DNA of 64,000 nucleotides from Gaiellasilicea sp963791905 (GTDB taxonomy: Bacteria > Actinomycetota > Thermoleophilia > Gaiellales > Gaiellaceae). The position numbers and the translations under genes are program-made. The stretch covers positions 186,001-250,000 of the forward strand of contig CAWBTX010000005.1 in NCBI GenBank assembly GCA_963791905.1, given 5' to 3'. The notes below the pieces were generated by a model. It saw only the letters and a program-made list of their open reading frames with translations, ran no database searches and had not been told where the DNA came from. Shown piece after piece: positions 8,602 to 17,895 of the stretch. How positions within the stretch are numbered: position 1 is the stretch's first letter; the number at the start of each line of letters is the position of its first letter.

Positions 8602-10283
8602 GGCACGAAGGCCTTGACGACCTTGCAGGAGCCGCCGCGGAGACGCTGCAGCCGGTAGCGGCCGACCGCTGCGGGAACGACGATCGTCTCCGCGTACGAG
8701 AGGCCGTGCACGGCGCCCGTCTCCGACTCGATCTCGATCTCGTCTCCGGCGACGAGGTTGAGCACGTGAAACCGCCCCGCCGTGTCGTCCTCCACCGTTT
8801 CGTCGAAATCGAGCCTGTGGACGGCGAAGAAGAGCTCAGGAAGCCGGCCAAGCTCGAGCTCGGTCCAGCCCACTCCCTTGCGGATCGGTCTTGGTTCGGG
8901 AATGAGCGCGCTGCGGACCGAGTCGCCCGAACGCGCGGTGTCCAGATTCGCAAAGGCGTGCTCGACGTGCACCGGCCGGAGGTGGCCCTCGAGATCGCGG
9001 CGGAGCCAGTCGTAAAAGCGCAGCGTGTAGAGGTACGGCGTCGCGCTGATCTCGAGCACGACGTTGCCTGCCCCGCTCGCATGTGGGGTGCCGGCCGGGA
9101 TCACGTAGAGGCCATGCTGAACCGCGGGATGCGTCTGGAGGTAGCGCTCCGGCTCCAGCGCGAGCCCCGGCTTCTCCGCTCGGTCCGCGTCGACCCGGAA
9201 GGCGTCGAGGTCGGCGTCGTCTCGCAGCCCGAGGAAGATCACCGAGCCGGGGCTCGCCTGCATGACGTAGTACGTCTCGTGTTGCGTGTATGGAAGACCG
9301 AACGTCTCGCGCATGTACTCCTCGGACGGGTGGCACTGGATCGAGAGGTGGCCTCCTCCCATGGTGTCCAGGTAGTCGAACCGGATCGGAAACGAGACGC
9401 CGAAACGCTCCGCGAGCTCGGGTCCGAGCACTCGCTCGGCCTCCGCCGCCATGAGCAGCTCGAAGCCCACCTCGACCGGATCATCCGTGCCGACGAGGAT
9501 CCCGCTCTCGGGCGTGATCAGCTCGTAGGACCACGCGAGGTTCGGCGCCTCGGTCGGGATCTCGAGCACCTCCCGAAGCCACTGGCCTCCCCAAGGCCCG
9601 GGCAGGAATGTCGGACGCGTGCGAAAGGGCCTGCCGGCGAGGTCGTGCAGCGACCGCCGTAGCGCCTCTCCGTCGAGCGAGCGCGGCGCCTCGGGCGCGC
9701 TCAGGTCGACGTAGAGGTCGACCTGCGGCAGCAGACTCTGCTTGTGCCGGTCGAGCACGGGCCAATCGACGAAGAGGAGTCGTTGTTCCGAGCCGGGCTC
9801 ACCGACCGGCTGTCCGAGGTTGCCGGCCTCACCGCGTCGGACGGCGGTCAGGCTGTCACGCTTCGGCAGGTCGGCGAACCAGAGAACGTCGTGCTCGGCA
9901 AGGGAGCTGCCGGGACCGAACACGACCACGATGCCGGTGTCCGACTCCACCTCCTGCTGCTGCCCGGCGACGAGGTCGACGAGCTCGCCGTCGAAGATGC
10001 GGCCGAAGACGGGATCGCCCGGGAGCACACTCGCTTCCGTACGTCGGCGGATCTCCTCCCACGAAGCGAGAAAGAGACGCGCGTCGACGGTCTCGATGGA
10101 GACGTCTCGTCGCTCGAGCTCGTCGACGAGACGGGCGAGGAAGAGGTCCCAGGCGAGCGCTGCGGGCCCCTCGATCGCGAGCGTCCGTGGCGCCCCGAGC
10201 ACGACCGCGTCGGCCAGCGCGGCGAACCCGCTCTGGACGTGGCCTCCGGCGACGGGATAGCGAGGAGCGGGGTCGTAGCTCAC
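8598..10283 (-). CDS. Class I mannose-6-phosphate isomerase with N-terminal degenerate kinase-like domain
   Basis: The reading frame is open further upstream, but GTG 10283 is chosen because it overlaps the preceding stop by four bases (GTGA) and avoids an 88-residue arginine-rich extension; this gives 561 residues. The C-terminal 310 residues hold the cupin metal-site motif QCHPSEEYM of type I phosphomannose isomerases, plus GTPHASG. They interconvert mannose-6-phosphate and fructose-6-phosphate. Residues 1-230 resemble a P-loop nucleoside-kinase-like domain (AIEGPAALAWD at about 36, then an RIFDGELVD stretch), but the glycine-lysine-serine of a working P-loop is missing. Such a domain would more likely bind a ligand than phosphorylate. 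It lies between a glycosidase and a sugar kinase. Confidence 0.88.
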   Translation of the reverse strand: MSYDPAPRYPVAGGHVQSGFAALADAVVLGAPRTLAIEGPAALAWDLFLARLVDELERRDVSIETVDARLFLASWEEIRRRTEASVLPGDPVFGRIFDGELVDLVAGQQQEVESDTGIVVVFGPGSSLAEHDVLWFADLPKRDSLTAVRRGEAGNLGQPVGEPGSEQRLLFVDWPVLDRHKQSLLPQVDLYVDLSAPEAPRSLDGEALRRSLHDLAGRPFRTRPTFLPGPWGGQWLREVLEIPTEAPNLAWSYELITPESGILVGTDDPVEVGFELLMAAEAERVLGPELAERFGVSFPIRFDYLDTMGGGHLSIQCHPSEEYMRETFGLPYTQHETYYVMQASPGSVIFLGLRDDADLDAFRVDADRAEKPGLALEPERYLQTHPAVQHGLYVIPAGTPHASGAGNVVLEISATPYLYTLRFYDWLRRDLEGHLRPVHVEHAFANLDTARSGDSVRSALIPEPRPIRKGVGWTELELGRLPELFFAVHRLDFDETVEDDTAGRFHVLNLVAGDEIEIESETGAVHGLSYAETIVVPAAVGRYRLQRLRGGSCKVVKAFVP

Positions 10284-11548
10284 ACGGGCGAGCGCAGCAG
10301 GAGGTCGAGCGTCAACGCTGCGCTCCAGGAGAAGCCGCCGCTCCCTAGAGGCTCGCCGCTCCTCGGATCGTAGTACTCGGAGAAGCCCGATTTGCCGACC
10401 AGCTCGAGGGTCGATCGCCGCAACTCGTCGGCCTCCGCCGGCAGACCCGCTTTCTCCAGCCCTCGCACGAAGAACCAGTTGATGTTCACCCACACCGGGC
10501 CGCGCCAGTACCGGCGAGGATCGAAGGCCGAGCTCGACTTCGACGCCGTCGTCACTGCCCACGGAGCGTCGGGCGAAGGCCCGAAGCGCGTCGACGACCA
10601 CAGCGCCTCATCGAACAGACGACGTGCCTGCTCCCGATCCGGAACGCCCGCGTAGAGCGGGAACAACGCGTCCACCGTCTCGTCTGATGTCGCGCTGTCG
10701 CCGTCGTCCTCGACGTAGACCGCCCGCCCATCGTCCCACCGGTCCGCCAACGCCCCGCGCAATCGCGTTGCCGCACTGCTCGCTCGCGCTCCGTCGCCCC
10801 CGAGCTCGTCCCACAGCCAAGCCAGGTCCGCCTCCGCCGCGGCGAGCACCGAATTGAAGGTGAGATCGACGAAGAGGAAAGGTGCCTCGCCGAGGGTCGG
10901 CCGGTAGCCCTGCGCTTGCAGCCATCGGACGAGGTAGAGGTAGCGTGCATAGTCGGTGTCGGTCGGCCGCTCCGACGCGTCGATCTCGCGTCGATCCGTG
11001 CGCTCGATGTCGACCACGTCGTCCACGTCGAGCCGCGCCAGCGCACGGTCGAAGCGCGGTGAGTTGTCCGCCCCCTCCCACGGGTGGACGATGGCAACGA
11101 GACCGTCGGCGGTACCGCGCTCGCGGTGCAACCACACGTGCCACCGCTCGAGCGCCGGGACGACCTCCTCCAGGAACGACCGCTCGGGTGACGCCTCGTG
11201 CAACACCCGAACGGCGGTGGCGAGCACGGGCGGCTGGGTGAGGCCGCTCGTGGGGACGCTGGGTGCGCCCTCGCAGGCCGCCGAGTCCCACAACTCCGGC
11301 CCCGGGTAGTAGTCGGGCGCGGGGACGTGAAACACGATGTGCGGAACCATCCCGTCGCTCCACTGACCCTCGAGCAGCGATCGCACCTCGGCCCGTCCGC
11401 GGTCGGGATCGACGTGCGCCAGCCCGAGCGCGACGAACGCCGAGTCCCAGTTCCACTGATGCGGGTAGAGCTCCCGGCCGGGCCGGACGAACGAGCCCAT
11501 GTCGTTGGCTGCGAGGATCGCGCGGGCCGATTCGGCGAGCGCGTTCAC
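10280..11548 (-). CDS. MGH1-like glycoside hydrolase (GH63-type), copy 1
   Basis: The product has 422 residues from a GTG start six bases after the regulator stop. It is an (alpha/alpha)6-barrel glycosidase of the mannosylglycerate-hydrolase/GH63 group. Recognisable motifs are LYPHQWNWDSAF near residue 27, GQWSDGMVPHIVF near 62, HPWEGADNSPRFD near 155, YWRGPVWVNINWF near 345 and the C-terminal FSWSAAL. In characterised relatives the acidic residues in the first and central motifs are catalytic. The substrate is not readable from sequence; mannosylglycerate, glucosylglycerate or an alpha-glucoside would all fit. No signal peptide is seen, so it acts on imported sugar. A homologue starts the divergent operon at 13173. 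Confidence 0.88.
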   Translation of the reverse strand: MNALAESARAILAANDMGSFVRPGRELYPHQWNWDSAFVALGLAHVDPDRGRAEVRSLLEGQWSDGMVPHIVFHVPAPDYYPGPELWDSAACEGAPSVPTSGLTQPPVLATAVRVLHEASPERSFLEEVVPALERWHVWLHRERGTADGLVAIVHPWEGADNSPRFDRALARLDVDDVVDIERTDRREIDASERPTDTDYARYLYLVRWLQAQGYRPTLGEAPFLFVDLTFNSVLAAAEADLAWLWDELGGDGARASSAATRLRGALADRWDDGRAVYVEDDGDSATSDETVDALFPLYAGVPDREQARRLFDEALWSSTRFGPSPDAPWAVTTASKSSSAFDPRRYWRGPVWVNINWFFVRGLEKAGLPAEADELRRSTLELVGKSGFSEYYDPRSGEPLGSGGFSWSAALTLDLLLRSPV

Positions 11549-11554
11549 CTCCGG

Positions 11555-13018
11555 TCAGGCCGCCGCGGCGGCACGCGCACGATCCTGGACGAGCGGGAGC
11601 CCGGTGATGGCTCCGATCATCTCAGCGGTCCGTTGCGCCGCAGCGGCGGGGCCGAGCCGGCCGGTCAGGACCGCCTCGAGCATCGTCTGCAACTGGACGG
11701 AGACGCGCGGATACGAGGGCATCCAGGGCCGCGCCACCGCCAACTCGATGATCTGGGCGACCTCCGACAGGAATGGGAGGTCCGAGGCAGCGAGCTCGAT
11801 CGCCGAGCGGCGCGAGGGTATCCGCCCGGTCGAGCGAGCGACGCGGGCGAGCGCCTCGGGCTCGACGGCGCGCTGGAGAAGCTGCATCGCGAGTCTCGGT
11901 TGAACGGCCTGGCGGAAGATCGCGAACATCATCCCTCCCGCAACACTTGCCGGCGCGCCTTTCGGGCCGGCGGGGACGCGCGTGAAGCCGAAGTGGTCCC
12001 AGACGTCGTGATGGTGAACTCCGAGCGCCTCGGCGAGGGTCTGACCCTCGTAGATGCCACCGAGGCTGAGTGCGGCCCGTCCCTCGGCCAAGAGCCGGAC
12101 GGCGTGGTCCCATTCGTACCCCACCACCTCCGAAGGGACGATTCGCTCTTCGATCAGCTTGCGCAGGAAGCGGAGCGCCTGCCCGGTCGCCCGGGAGCTG
12201 AGGCTCACCCCGTCGGGCTCGAGCACGTGAGCAGCGTTCGAGGCCAGAACCGCAATCAGACAGTAGGTGGTCGTCTCGCCGGCCATGCGGCCGCCGGGCA
12301 TGACCATCGGGCTCGTGAGGCCGTCCTTCATGAGCGCGTGACCCGCCGCTCGCAGCTCGCCCCACGTCTCGGGTGGCGCCAGGCCGAGCGACCCGAACCT
12401 GTCTCGGCTGTACCAGAGTCCGCTCGCGTCGGCGAACGGCGAGACGCCGTACGTCTTCCCCTCGTACCGGTTCGTGCGAACCAGCGGCTCGAGGAAATCG
12501 ACCTCGTGCTCCTGTCGGACCCAGACCTCATGTAGCTCCTCCAGGGCATGAATGAAGCCGGCGGCTGCGAACTCGGGTGCCCAGACCGAGTCGATGACCG
12601 CGAGGTCCGGAGCCTGCCCTTCGGCGACCGCATGCGTGAGGGTCTGGTGTAGGGACTGGCGGGGCACCTTGACGACGCTGATCTGGTTGCGCGTCCCGGC
12701 AGCGTCCCGCACCATCCGCGCCCACGGTCCCTCGGTCGGCACGATGACGCGGACTTCGGGTTGGTCGGGGCGGCGACTGAGCCAGTGCGGGTTGACGAAG
12801 GATCCCCGCCGCCGGTGGCGCAGGATCACGCCCTCGTCGGCGAGCTCCGAGAGCGCGCGGCTCACGGGGGTCCGGCTGAGCTTGTAGCGCGCGCAGAGCT
12901 CGTGCTCGGTCGGCAACCGGTCGTCGGCGGCCGCGTAGTGGCCGCTCAGGATCTCCTCGAGGAGCAGCGTCTTCAGCTGGAAGTAGAGGGGAATCGGCTG
13001 CTGCGGATCGATCGCCAT
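11555..13018 (-). CDS. GntR-type regulator fused to an extracellular solute-binding-protein domain
   Basis: From ATG 13018 the product has 487 residues. GTG 13039 and a 525-residue open frame from 13132 are possible alternatives, but the latter would overrun the divergent promoter. Residues 10-75 are a winged helix of the GntR type (LPTEHELCARYKLSRTPVSR). From about residue 85 onward the protein resembles a type 1 ABC solute-binding protein, with DLAVIDSVWAPEFA, YGVSPFADASGLWYSRD, PETWGEL and GGRMAGETTTY. There is no signal peptide, so this binding domain is cytoplasmic and presumably senses the imported sugar. It lies divergent from the importer operon and heads the left operon, consistent with a local regulator. 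Confidence 0.9.
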   Translation of the reverse strand: MAIDPQQPIPLYFQLKTLLLEEILSGHYAAADDRLPTEHELCARYKLSRTPVSRALSELADEGVILRHRRRGSFVNPHWLSRRPDQPEVRVIVPTEGPWARMVRDAAGTRNQISVVKVPRQSLHQTLTHAVAEGQAPDLAVIDSVWAPEFAAAGFIHALEELHEVWVRQEHEVDFLEPLVRTNRYEGKTYGVSPFADASGLWYSRDRFGSLGLAPPETWGELRAAGHALMKDGLTSPMVMPGGRMAGETTTYCLIAVLASNAAHVLEPDGVSLSSRATGQALRFLRKLIEERIVPSEVVGYEWDHAVRLLAEGRAALSLGGIYEGQTLAEALGVHHHDVWDHFGFTRVPAGPKGAPASVAGGMMFAIFRQAVQPRLAMQLLQRAVEPEALARVARSTGRIPSRRSAIELAASDLPFLSEVAQIIELAVARPWMPSYPRVSVQLQTMLEAVLTGRLGPAAAAQRTAEMIGAITGLPLVQDRARAAAAA

Positions 13019-13111
13019 CGCGTGCTCGCTCGGATTCACGAGTCGCACTCTAAGTCTGGTTGGGAGGACACGAGGATGAGCTTCCGGGGGAGATTGACTG
13101 GGCAGGGCTGA

Positions 13112-13133
13112 TTTGTTATCTGACCATTGCAAT
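13112..13133 (+). promoter_or_regulatory. Candidate operator, copy A
   Basis: TTTGTTA, six bases, then CATTGCAAT. The same arrangement recurs at 14567-14588 with 15 of 16 motif positions identical and the same six-base spacer. The halves form an imperfect inverted repeat (TTGTTA against TTGCAA on the other strand), and ATTGCAAT is itself palindromic. It sits between the divergent regulator (13018) and the glycosidase (13173). A binding site for the GntR-SBP regulator is the simplest inference. Confidence 0.55.
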
Positions 13134-13172
13134 ACTAGGCCGCCCAGATCGGCAACGAGAAGGGACCAGAGG

Positions 13173-14552
13173 ATGAGCGACGGCGTGCTCGAGAGCGAAC
13201 GGCGGGCCAGCCCCGCCGGCGACGCGGAGCTGATCGCTCAGGCGAAGGCGGTCCTCGAGGCGAACTGGCTCGGCCACGCGACGTCTCCCTCGAAGCTGCT
13301 CTATCCGCATCAGTGGAGCTGGGACGCGGCCTGCATCGCCATGGGCTATGCCACCTGGAACCAGGAGCGGGCGGAGACGGAGCTCCGCTCGCTCTTCGCC
13401 GGGCAGTGGAGCGACGGCCTGCTGCCGCACATCGTGTTCACGGACGGGGCGCGGTACTTCCCCGGCCCGGAGTTCTGGCAGACGGAGCGTTCGCCCGACG
13501 CCCCCGAGCGGCCCAGGACGTCGGGGATCGTCCAGCCGCCGATCCACGCGACGGCGGCGCTGCACGTGTACCGCGCCGCGAGCGACCGGCAGCGCGCTGC
13601 CGTCTTCCTCGAAGAGCTCATGCCGAAGCTCGCCGCGTGGCACGAGTACCTCTACCGCGAGCGGGCACGGGTCGAAGGGGGCCTCGTCGAGATCTGGCAC
13701 CCGTGGGAGTCCGGCATGGACAACTCTCCGCTCTGGGACGGAGCGCTCGAGCGCGTGGCGTTCGACTCCGAGCGGTTGCCGCCCTACGAGCGGGTCGACG
13801 TCCAGGTGGCCGAGGCGGCCGAGCGGCCCTCGGACGGGGAGTACGACCGCTACGTGTACCTCGTCACCGTCTTTCGCGAGCTCGGCTACGACTCGTCACG
13901 GATCAGGGATGTGGTGCCGTTCGCGCTCCAGCCCGTGCTCTTCAACTCCCTCCTAGTCCAGTCGAACCGCGATCTGGCCGAGATCGCGCGCATCGTCGGC
14001 GCCGACCCGGAGCGATTCGAGACGTGGGCCGAGACCACCGCCCATGCGCTCGACGAGCAGCTGTGGGACGACGAGCACGCGGTGTACGTCGACTTCGACG
14101 TCAAGGCCGGCAAGCGCGTCGACACGCGAACCGCCGCGGGGCTCGCGCCGCTCTACGCCGGCGTGCCGAGTCCCGCGCGTGCCGAACGCATGGTCGCGCT
14201 GCTGGCGGGCTCGCGGGTCGAGGTTGGCGACGCCGGCTGGGCCGTGACGAGCCTAGGCCCGGCCGATCCCGGCTTCCAGGCTGCGCGCTACTGGCGCGGG
14301 CCTGTCTGGCCGATTCTCAACTGGGTGCTTCAGCGCGGTCTCGATCGCTACGGGTACTCGACGCTCGCCGCCGAGGTTCGCGGTGCGATGGTCGAGCTGG
14401 CGCGAAGCGCCGGCTTCTACGAGCACTACAACCCCGAGACGGGCCGTGGCCAGGGCGGCGAGCAGTTCGCCTGGACCGCGGCTCTCGTGCTCGACGCGCT
14501 GCACAGAAACGGGCTCGCGCCGCAAGGTGGCGTGAAGGAGATGAGTCATTGA
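13173..14552 (+). CDS. MGH1-like glycoside hydrolase (GH63-type), copy 2
   Basis: The product has 459 residues from ATG 13173, preceded by an AGAGG/AAGGGA purine stretch; an in-frame upstream ATG at 13113 falls inside the candidate operator and is not used. Motifs match the copy on the other strand: LYPHQWSWDAAC, GQWSDGLLPHIVF, WHPWESGMDNSPLWD, YWRGPVWPILNWV and FAWTAALVLDAL. It is therefore a paralogous (alpha/alpha)6-barrel glycosidase. Two diverged copies in facing operons suggest either two linkages in one substrate or two related substrates. No export signal is visible, so hydrolysis is expected inside the cell after uptake by the downstream importer. Confidence 0.9.
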   Translation: MSDGVLESERRASPAGDAELIAQAKAVLEANWLGHATSPSKLLYPHQWSWDAACIAMGYATWNQERAETELRSLFAGQWSDGLLPHIVFTDGARYFPGPEFWQTERSPDAPERPRTSGIVQPPIHATAALHVYRAASDRQRAAVFLEELMPKLAAWHEYLYRERARVEGGLVEIWHPWESGMDNSPLWDGALERVAFDSERLPPYERVDVQVAEAAERPSDGEYDRYVYLVTVFRELGYDSSRIRDVVPFALQPVLFNSLLVQSNRDLAEIARIVGADPERFETWAETTAHALDEQLWDDEHAVYVDFDVKAGKRVDTRTAAGLAPLYAGVPSPARAERMVALLAGSRVEVGDAGWAVTSLGPADPGFQAARYWRGPVWPILNWVLQRGLDRYGYSTLAAEVRGAMVELARSAGFYEHYNPETGRGQGGEQFAWTAALVLDALHRNGLAPQGGVKEMSH

Positions 14553-14566
14553 CTTCGGTTGCGTTT

Positions 14567-14588
14567 TTTGTTACATCGGCATGGCAAT
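14567..14588 (+). promoter_or_regulatory. Candidate operator, copy B
   Basis: TTTGTTA, six bases, then CATGGCAAT: the second copy of the motif at 13112-13133, 154 bases upstream of the binding-protein ATG and just downstream of the glycosidase stop. The surrounding 190-base gap is locally richer in A+T than its neighbours, as expected for an internal promoter that would boost binding-protein expression. Confidence 0.5.
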
Positions 14589-14741
14589 TAGCGGTTCGAG
14601 AGCGATGAGTACAGCCTCGCTCCGAGATCGGAGGAGCATGGGTCAGAAACCTCCGCCGAAGGCGGGTTGGAGAGCTCAGGTCACGGGTGTGCGTTCGGCC
14701 GAACCGGCGTCGCACGCTCCCTACCGGCACGGGAGGTTCTC

Positions 14742-16106
14742 ATGAGCACCGACAACGACATCGTGTCCCCCTGGGACGAGCCCTTCGACAGGCGTGCCGC
14801 GCTGGTCAAGGCCGGCGGCGTCGGTGCCGTACTCGCGCTGGGGGGCCTGGCCGGCGCGGGCCGCGCGACTGCCGGTCCTGCCCAGAACGCGGGCAAGGTG
14901 ACCGCGTTCTTCGGCCAGTACGGCACCATCGCCGAGCAGGAGGCCATCCGCAGGACCATTCTCAGAGGCTTCAACGGCGACGTCGAGGCCGTCTTCGCGC
15001 CGCTCGGCACGAATGTCTTCTTCGATCGCGTCCGGGCCGAGGGACAGGCGGGGAGGGGCAACATCGACCTCCTGATCGGTCTCCACGGCGACTTCGTGAC
15101 GTTCCAGGACGAAGGCCTCCTCCGCAACGTGGACGCCGTCACCAAGACGATCAAGTCGCTGCCCGAGGCGCTCGTGAAGACCGGCAAGCTGGGGACGAAG
15201 AACCAGTGGTACGTCCCGCACGGCCAGGCGACGTACGTGATGGTCGCCAACAAGGACGTGATCAAGTACATGCCGAAGGGCGCCAACATCGACGCGCTCA
15301 CGTACGGCCAGGTGTTCCAGTGGGCCAAGGCGATCCGGAAGGGCACGGGCCAGAACAGGTTCGGGCTGCCGGCGAGCGACACGGGACTCATCCACCGCTT
15401 CTTCCAGGGTTTCCTCGTGCCGTCGTTCACCGGCGGCTTCGTCACCGGTTTCCGCTCGAAGGAGGCGGTGGCCGCGTGGACGTACCTGCGCCAGCTCTGG
15501 CAGTACACCCATCCGCAGTCGCTCACGTACGGGTTCATGCAGGACCCGCTCCTGAGCGGGGAGGTGCTCCTGGGGTGGGATCACGTCGCGCGCCTGAAGA
15601 CGGCGCTCGACCAGCGCCCGGGCGACCTCGTGGCCTTCCCGGTGCCGAAGGGCCCGAAGTCGCGGGCGTACATGCCGGTCACGGTCGGGCTCGGCATTCC
15701 CAAGAACGCGCCGAACCCGTCGGGTGCGAACGCGTTGATCCGTCACCTGACGGGGATCAGCGCACAGGCGCAGATGCTCTCGCTGCTCGGCTTCTTCCCG
15801 GTCGTCGGCGGCCGGCTGTCGAAGCGGCTGTCTCCCGGACTGCTCGCGGAGGCCGCAGCCGTGCGCAAGCAGCAGAAGGCGCCGGACGCCGTCCAGGCCT
15901 TGCTTCCGATCGGGCTCGGAGCCGAGGGAGCCAACTTCAACAAGATCTACCGCGACACCTTCATCCGGATCGTCCGCAACGGCGAGAACATCCCGAGAGT
16001 CCTCAAGGAGCAGGGAGATCTGCTCCAGGAGGTCTTCGACAAGTCCCGCGCGCCGTGCTGGGCGCCCGATCCGCCGAGCGGAAAGGCTCCTTGCCGCGTG
16101 AAGTAG
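14742..16106 (+). CDS. ABC sugar importer, extracellular solute-binding protein
   Basis: The product has 454 residues from ATG 14742 after a GGGAGG ribosome site. The N-terminus carries a twin-arginine-like stretch (DRRAALVKAGG) followed by a hydrophobic glycine/alanine segment to about residue 45, typical of exported actinobacterial binding proteins. The mature part has the family 1 SBP pattern: TAFFGQYGT, DLLIGLHGDFVTFQDEG, YVPHGQATYVMVANKDV, TYGQVFQWAKAI and VTVGLGIPKNA. It would capture the substrate and deliver it to the two permeases that follow. The specific sugar is not deducible. Confidence 0.9.
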   Translation: MSTDNDIVSPWDEPFDRRAALVKAGGVGAVLALGGLAGAGRATAGPAQNAGKVTAFFGQYGTIAEQEAIRRTILRGFNGDVEAVFAPLGTNVFFDRVRAEGQAGRGNIDLLIGLHGDFVTFQDEGLLRNVDAVTKTIKSLPEALVKTGKLGTKNQWYVPHGQATYVMVANKDVIKYMPKGANIDALTYGQVFQWAKAIRKGTGQNRFGLPASDTGLIHRFFQGFLVPSFTGGFVTGFRSKEAVAAWTYLRQLWQYTHPQSLTYGFMQDPLLSGEVLLGWDHVARLKTALDQRPGDLVAFPVPKGPKSRAYMPVTVGLGIPKNAPNPSGANALIRHLTGISAQAQMLSLLGFFPVVGGRLSKRLSPGLLAEAAAVRKQQKAPDAVQALLPIGLGAEGANFNKIYRDTFIRIVRNGENIPRVLKEQGDLLQEVFDKSRAPCWAPDPPSGKAPCRVK

Positions 16107-16134
16107 GACCGACGAGGCATCGGTATCGGTCCGC

Positions 16135-17026
16135 GTGACGTCCATAGCCCAAGAGAGCGCGGTCACGCGCAGAAGGCGACGTTGGGAGGTTCTGCCCTAC
16201 TGGCTGATCCTCCCGACGGTCGTCTACCTCGGCCTCTTCTTCGTGTGGCCGATGATCCAGAGCTTCGGGCTCGCGTTCCGGGACGAGACCGGCTGGACGA
16301 CGTCCGCGCTCAGGACGATGGTCGACGACCCCGGGTTCGGCGAGGCGATGAGCTTCACCTTCCTGCTGATCCTCGTGATCGTGCCGATCCAGTTCTTCCT
16401 CGCGCTTCACGATGGCGCTGCTCCTGAACGCCAGGCTCCACGGGAGCGGCATCTTCCTCTACATCTTCCTGCTCCCGCTCGCGATCTCCGATCTCGCGGC
16501 GGGCATCGCCTGGTCGGCGATCTTCACCGAGCTGGGCTATCTGAACACGATCCTCGAAGGCATCGGCGTGATCGAGGTGCCGTTCATCTTCCTCGACCCG
16601 ACGAGCAAGACGCAGCTCGTGATCGCCGTTGCCGCGGCCGAGATCTGGCGCTCGACGACCTTCATGATGGTCATTCTGTTCGCGGGTCTCCAGGGCATCC
16701 CGCGCGACTACGTCGAGGCTGCCGAGGTGTTCGGCGCCGGCTTCTTCCAGCGCATACGGCACGTGATCATCCCGATGCTCAAGCCGTCGATCCAGGTCGC
16801 GCTCCTGCTCCGCCTGATCTTCGCGTTCGAGGTCTTCGCAGTCGTGATCGCCTTGACCGGGGCGGGTGCCACCGTCCTCGCGGCGGAGGCGTACCGATGG
16901 CAGGCGATCAACATGGACGAGCACGTCGCCGCCGCGTACTCCGTCGTCATCCTCGGTCTGTCGCTGCTCGCCGCGGCGGTCGTGCTCATCGCCCTGCGGA
17001 CACCGCGTGAGAAGAGGCTGCGCTGA
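16135..17026 (+). pseudogene. ABC sugar importer permease 1 (MalF/UgpA type), one frameshift
   Basis: Reading starts at GTG 16135 with a basic N-terminus and a first membrane helix (PYWLILPTVVYLGLFFVWP). Near 16409 one extra base breaks the frame; the sequence continues as MALLLNARLHGSG and carries the remaining helices and the EAA loop YVEAAEVFGAGFFQRIRHVI, which docks to the ATPase. The length of 892 bases equals 297 codons plus one. Because every neighbour in the importer is intact, a sequencing indel is as likely as real inactivation. The stop overlaps the next permease start (TGATG). Confidence 0.85.
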
Positions 17027-17844
17027 TGCGGCGACGCCGCGTATCGCTCGGCCGCGTGCTCGCCTACGTGTTGGCGATCGTCCTCTCGGCCTGGATCATC
17101 TTCCCGATCTACCTCATCACGATCTCGGCCTTCTCGACCTTCGACGCCGTCTACGTGTATCCGAGGCAGCTCCTCCCGAGGGACGTCTCGACCGAAACGA
17201 TCAGCCTCTTTCTCGAGTCGGACGGGATTATCGACTCGCTCAAACGGAGCATCTACGTCGCGGCGATCACGATCGTCGCCTGCCTCGCCATCGGCACGCC
17301 GGCCGGCTACGCGCTCGCGCGCTTCTCCTTCCGCGGCGCCAACCCGTTTCAGCTCGCCCTCGTCAGCACGCGTGCGTTCCCGCTCATCATCATCGCCGTC
17401 CCGCTGGCGGTGACCTACCTGCGGATCGGCATCGACGACACCGTGTGGGGTCTTGCAGCTGCGCACGTCGCCTTCACGCTCCCGCTCACGGTGCTCATCA
17501 CGGCAAGCGTGTTCGCCGGCATCTCCTACGAGCTCGAGGAGGCGGCGATGACGCTCGGCTGCAACCGGTTCTCGGCGTTTCGCAAGGTGGCGCTTCCGCT
17601 CGCTCTTCCCGGCGTCGCGGCGTCCGCGATCTTCATCTTCGTGACGTCGTGGAACGAGGTGTTCGCAGCGGCGATCCTCACCTTCCGCAACCGCACGTTG
17701 CCCGCCCAGATGCTCGCGGCACTGGATGCGTCGGCGCTGCCGTATCGCCTCGCCGGTGGCTTCTTCATGTTGGCGCCCGCGCTGATCGTCATCTTCATCA
17801 TCCGCAAGTACCTCTTGACGACGTGGGGACGGGTGGCACGGTGA
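17026..17844 (+). CDS. ABC sugar importer permease 2 (MalG/UgpE type)
   Basis: The product has 272 residues with six predicted membrane helices, the first at about 10-32. The cytoplasmic EAA loop (EEAAMTLGCNRFSAFRKVALP) lies near residue 170-190 as in carbohydrate-uptake-1 permeases. It pairs with the upstream permease to form the channel and is followed by the ATPase gene. The start overlaps the preceding stop by one base, so the two are translated together. Confidence 0.93.
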   Translation: MRRRRVSLGRVLAYVLAIVLSAWIIFPIYLITISAFSTFDAVYVYPRQLLPRDVSTETISLFLESDGIIDSLKRSIYVAAITIVACLAIGTPAGYALARFSFRGANPFQLALVSTRAFPLIIIAVPLAVTYLRIGIDDTVWGLAAAHVAFTLPLTVLITASVFAGISYELEEAAMTLGCNRFSAFRKVALPLALPGVAASAIFIFVTSWNEVFAAAILTFRNRTLPAQMLAALDASALPYRLAGGFFMLAPALIVIFIIRKYLLTTWGRVAR

Positions 17845-17895
17845 CGCCGTCACCCGGATCGTCCACGACACTCGCTCGAAGGGGGCGCTCGACAG

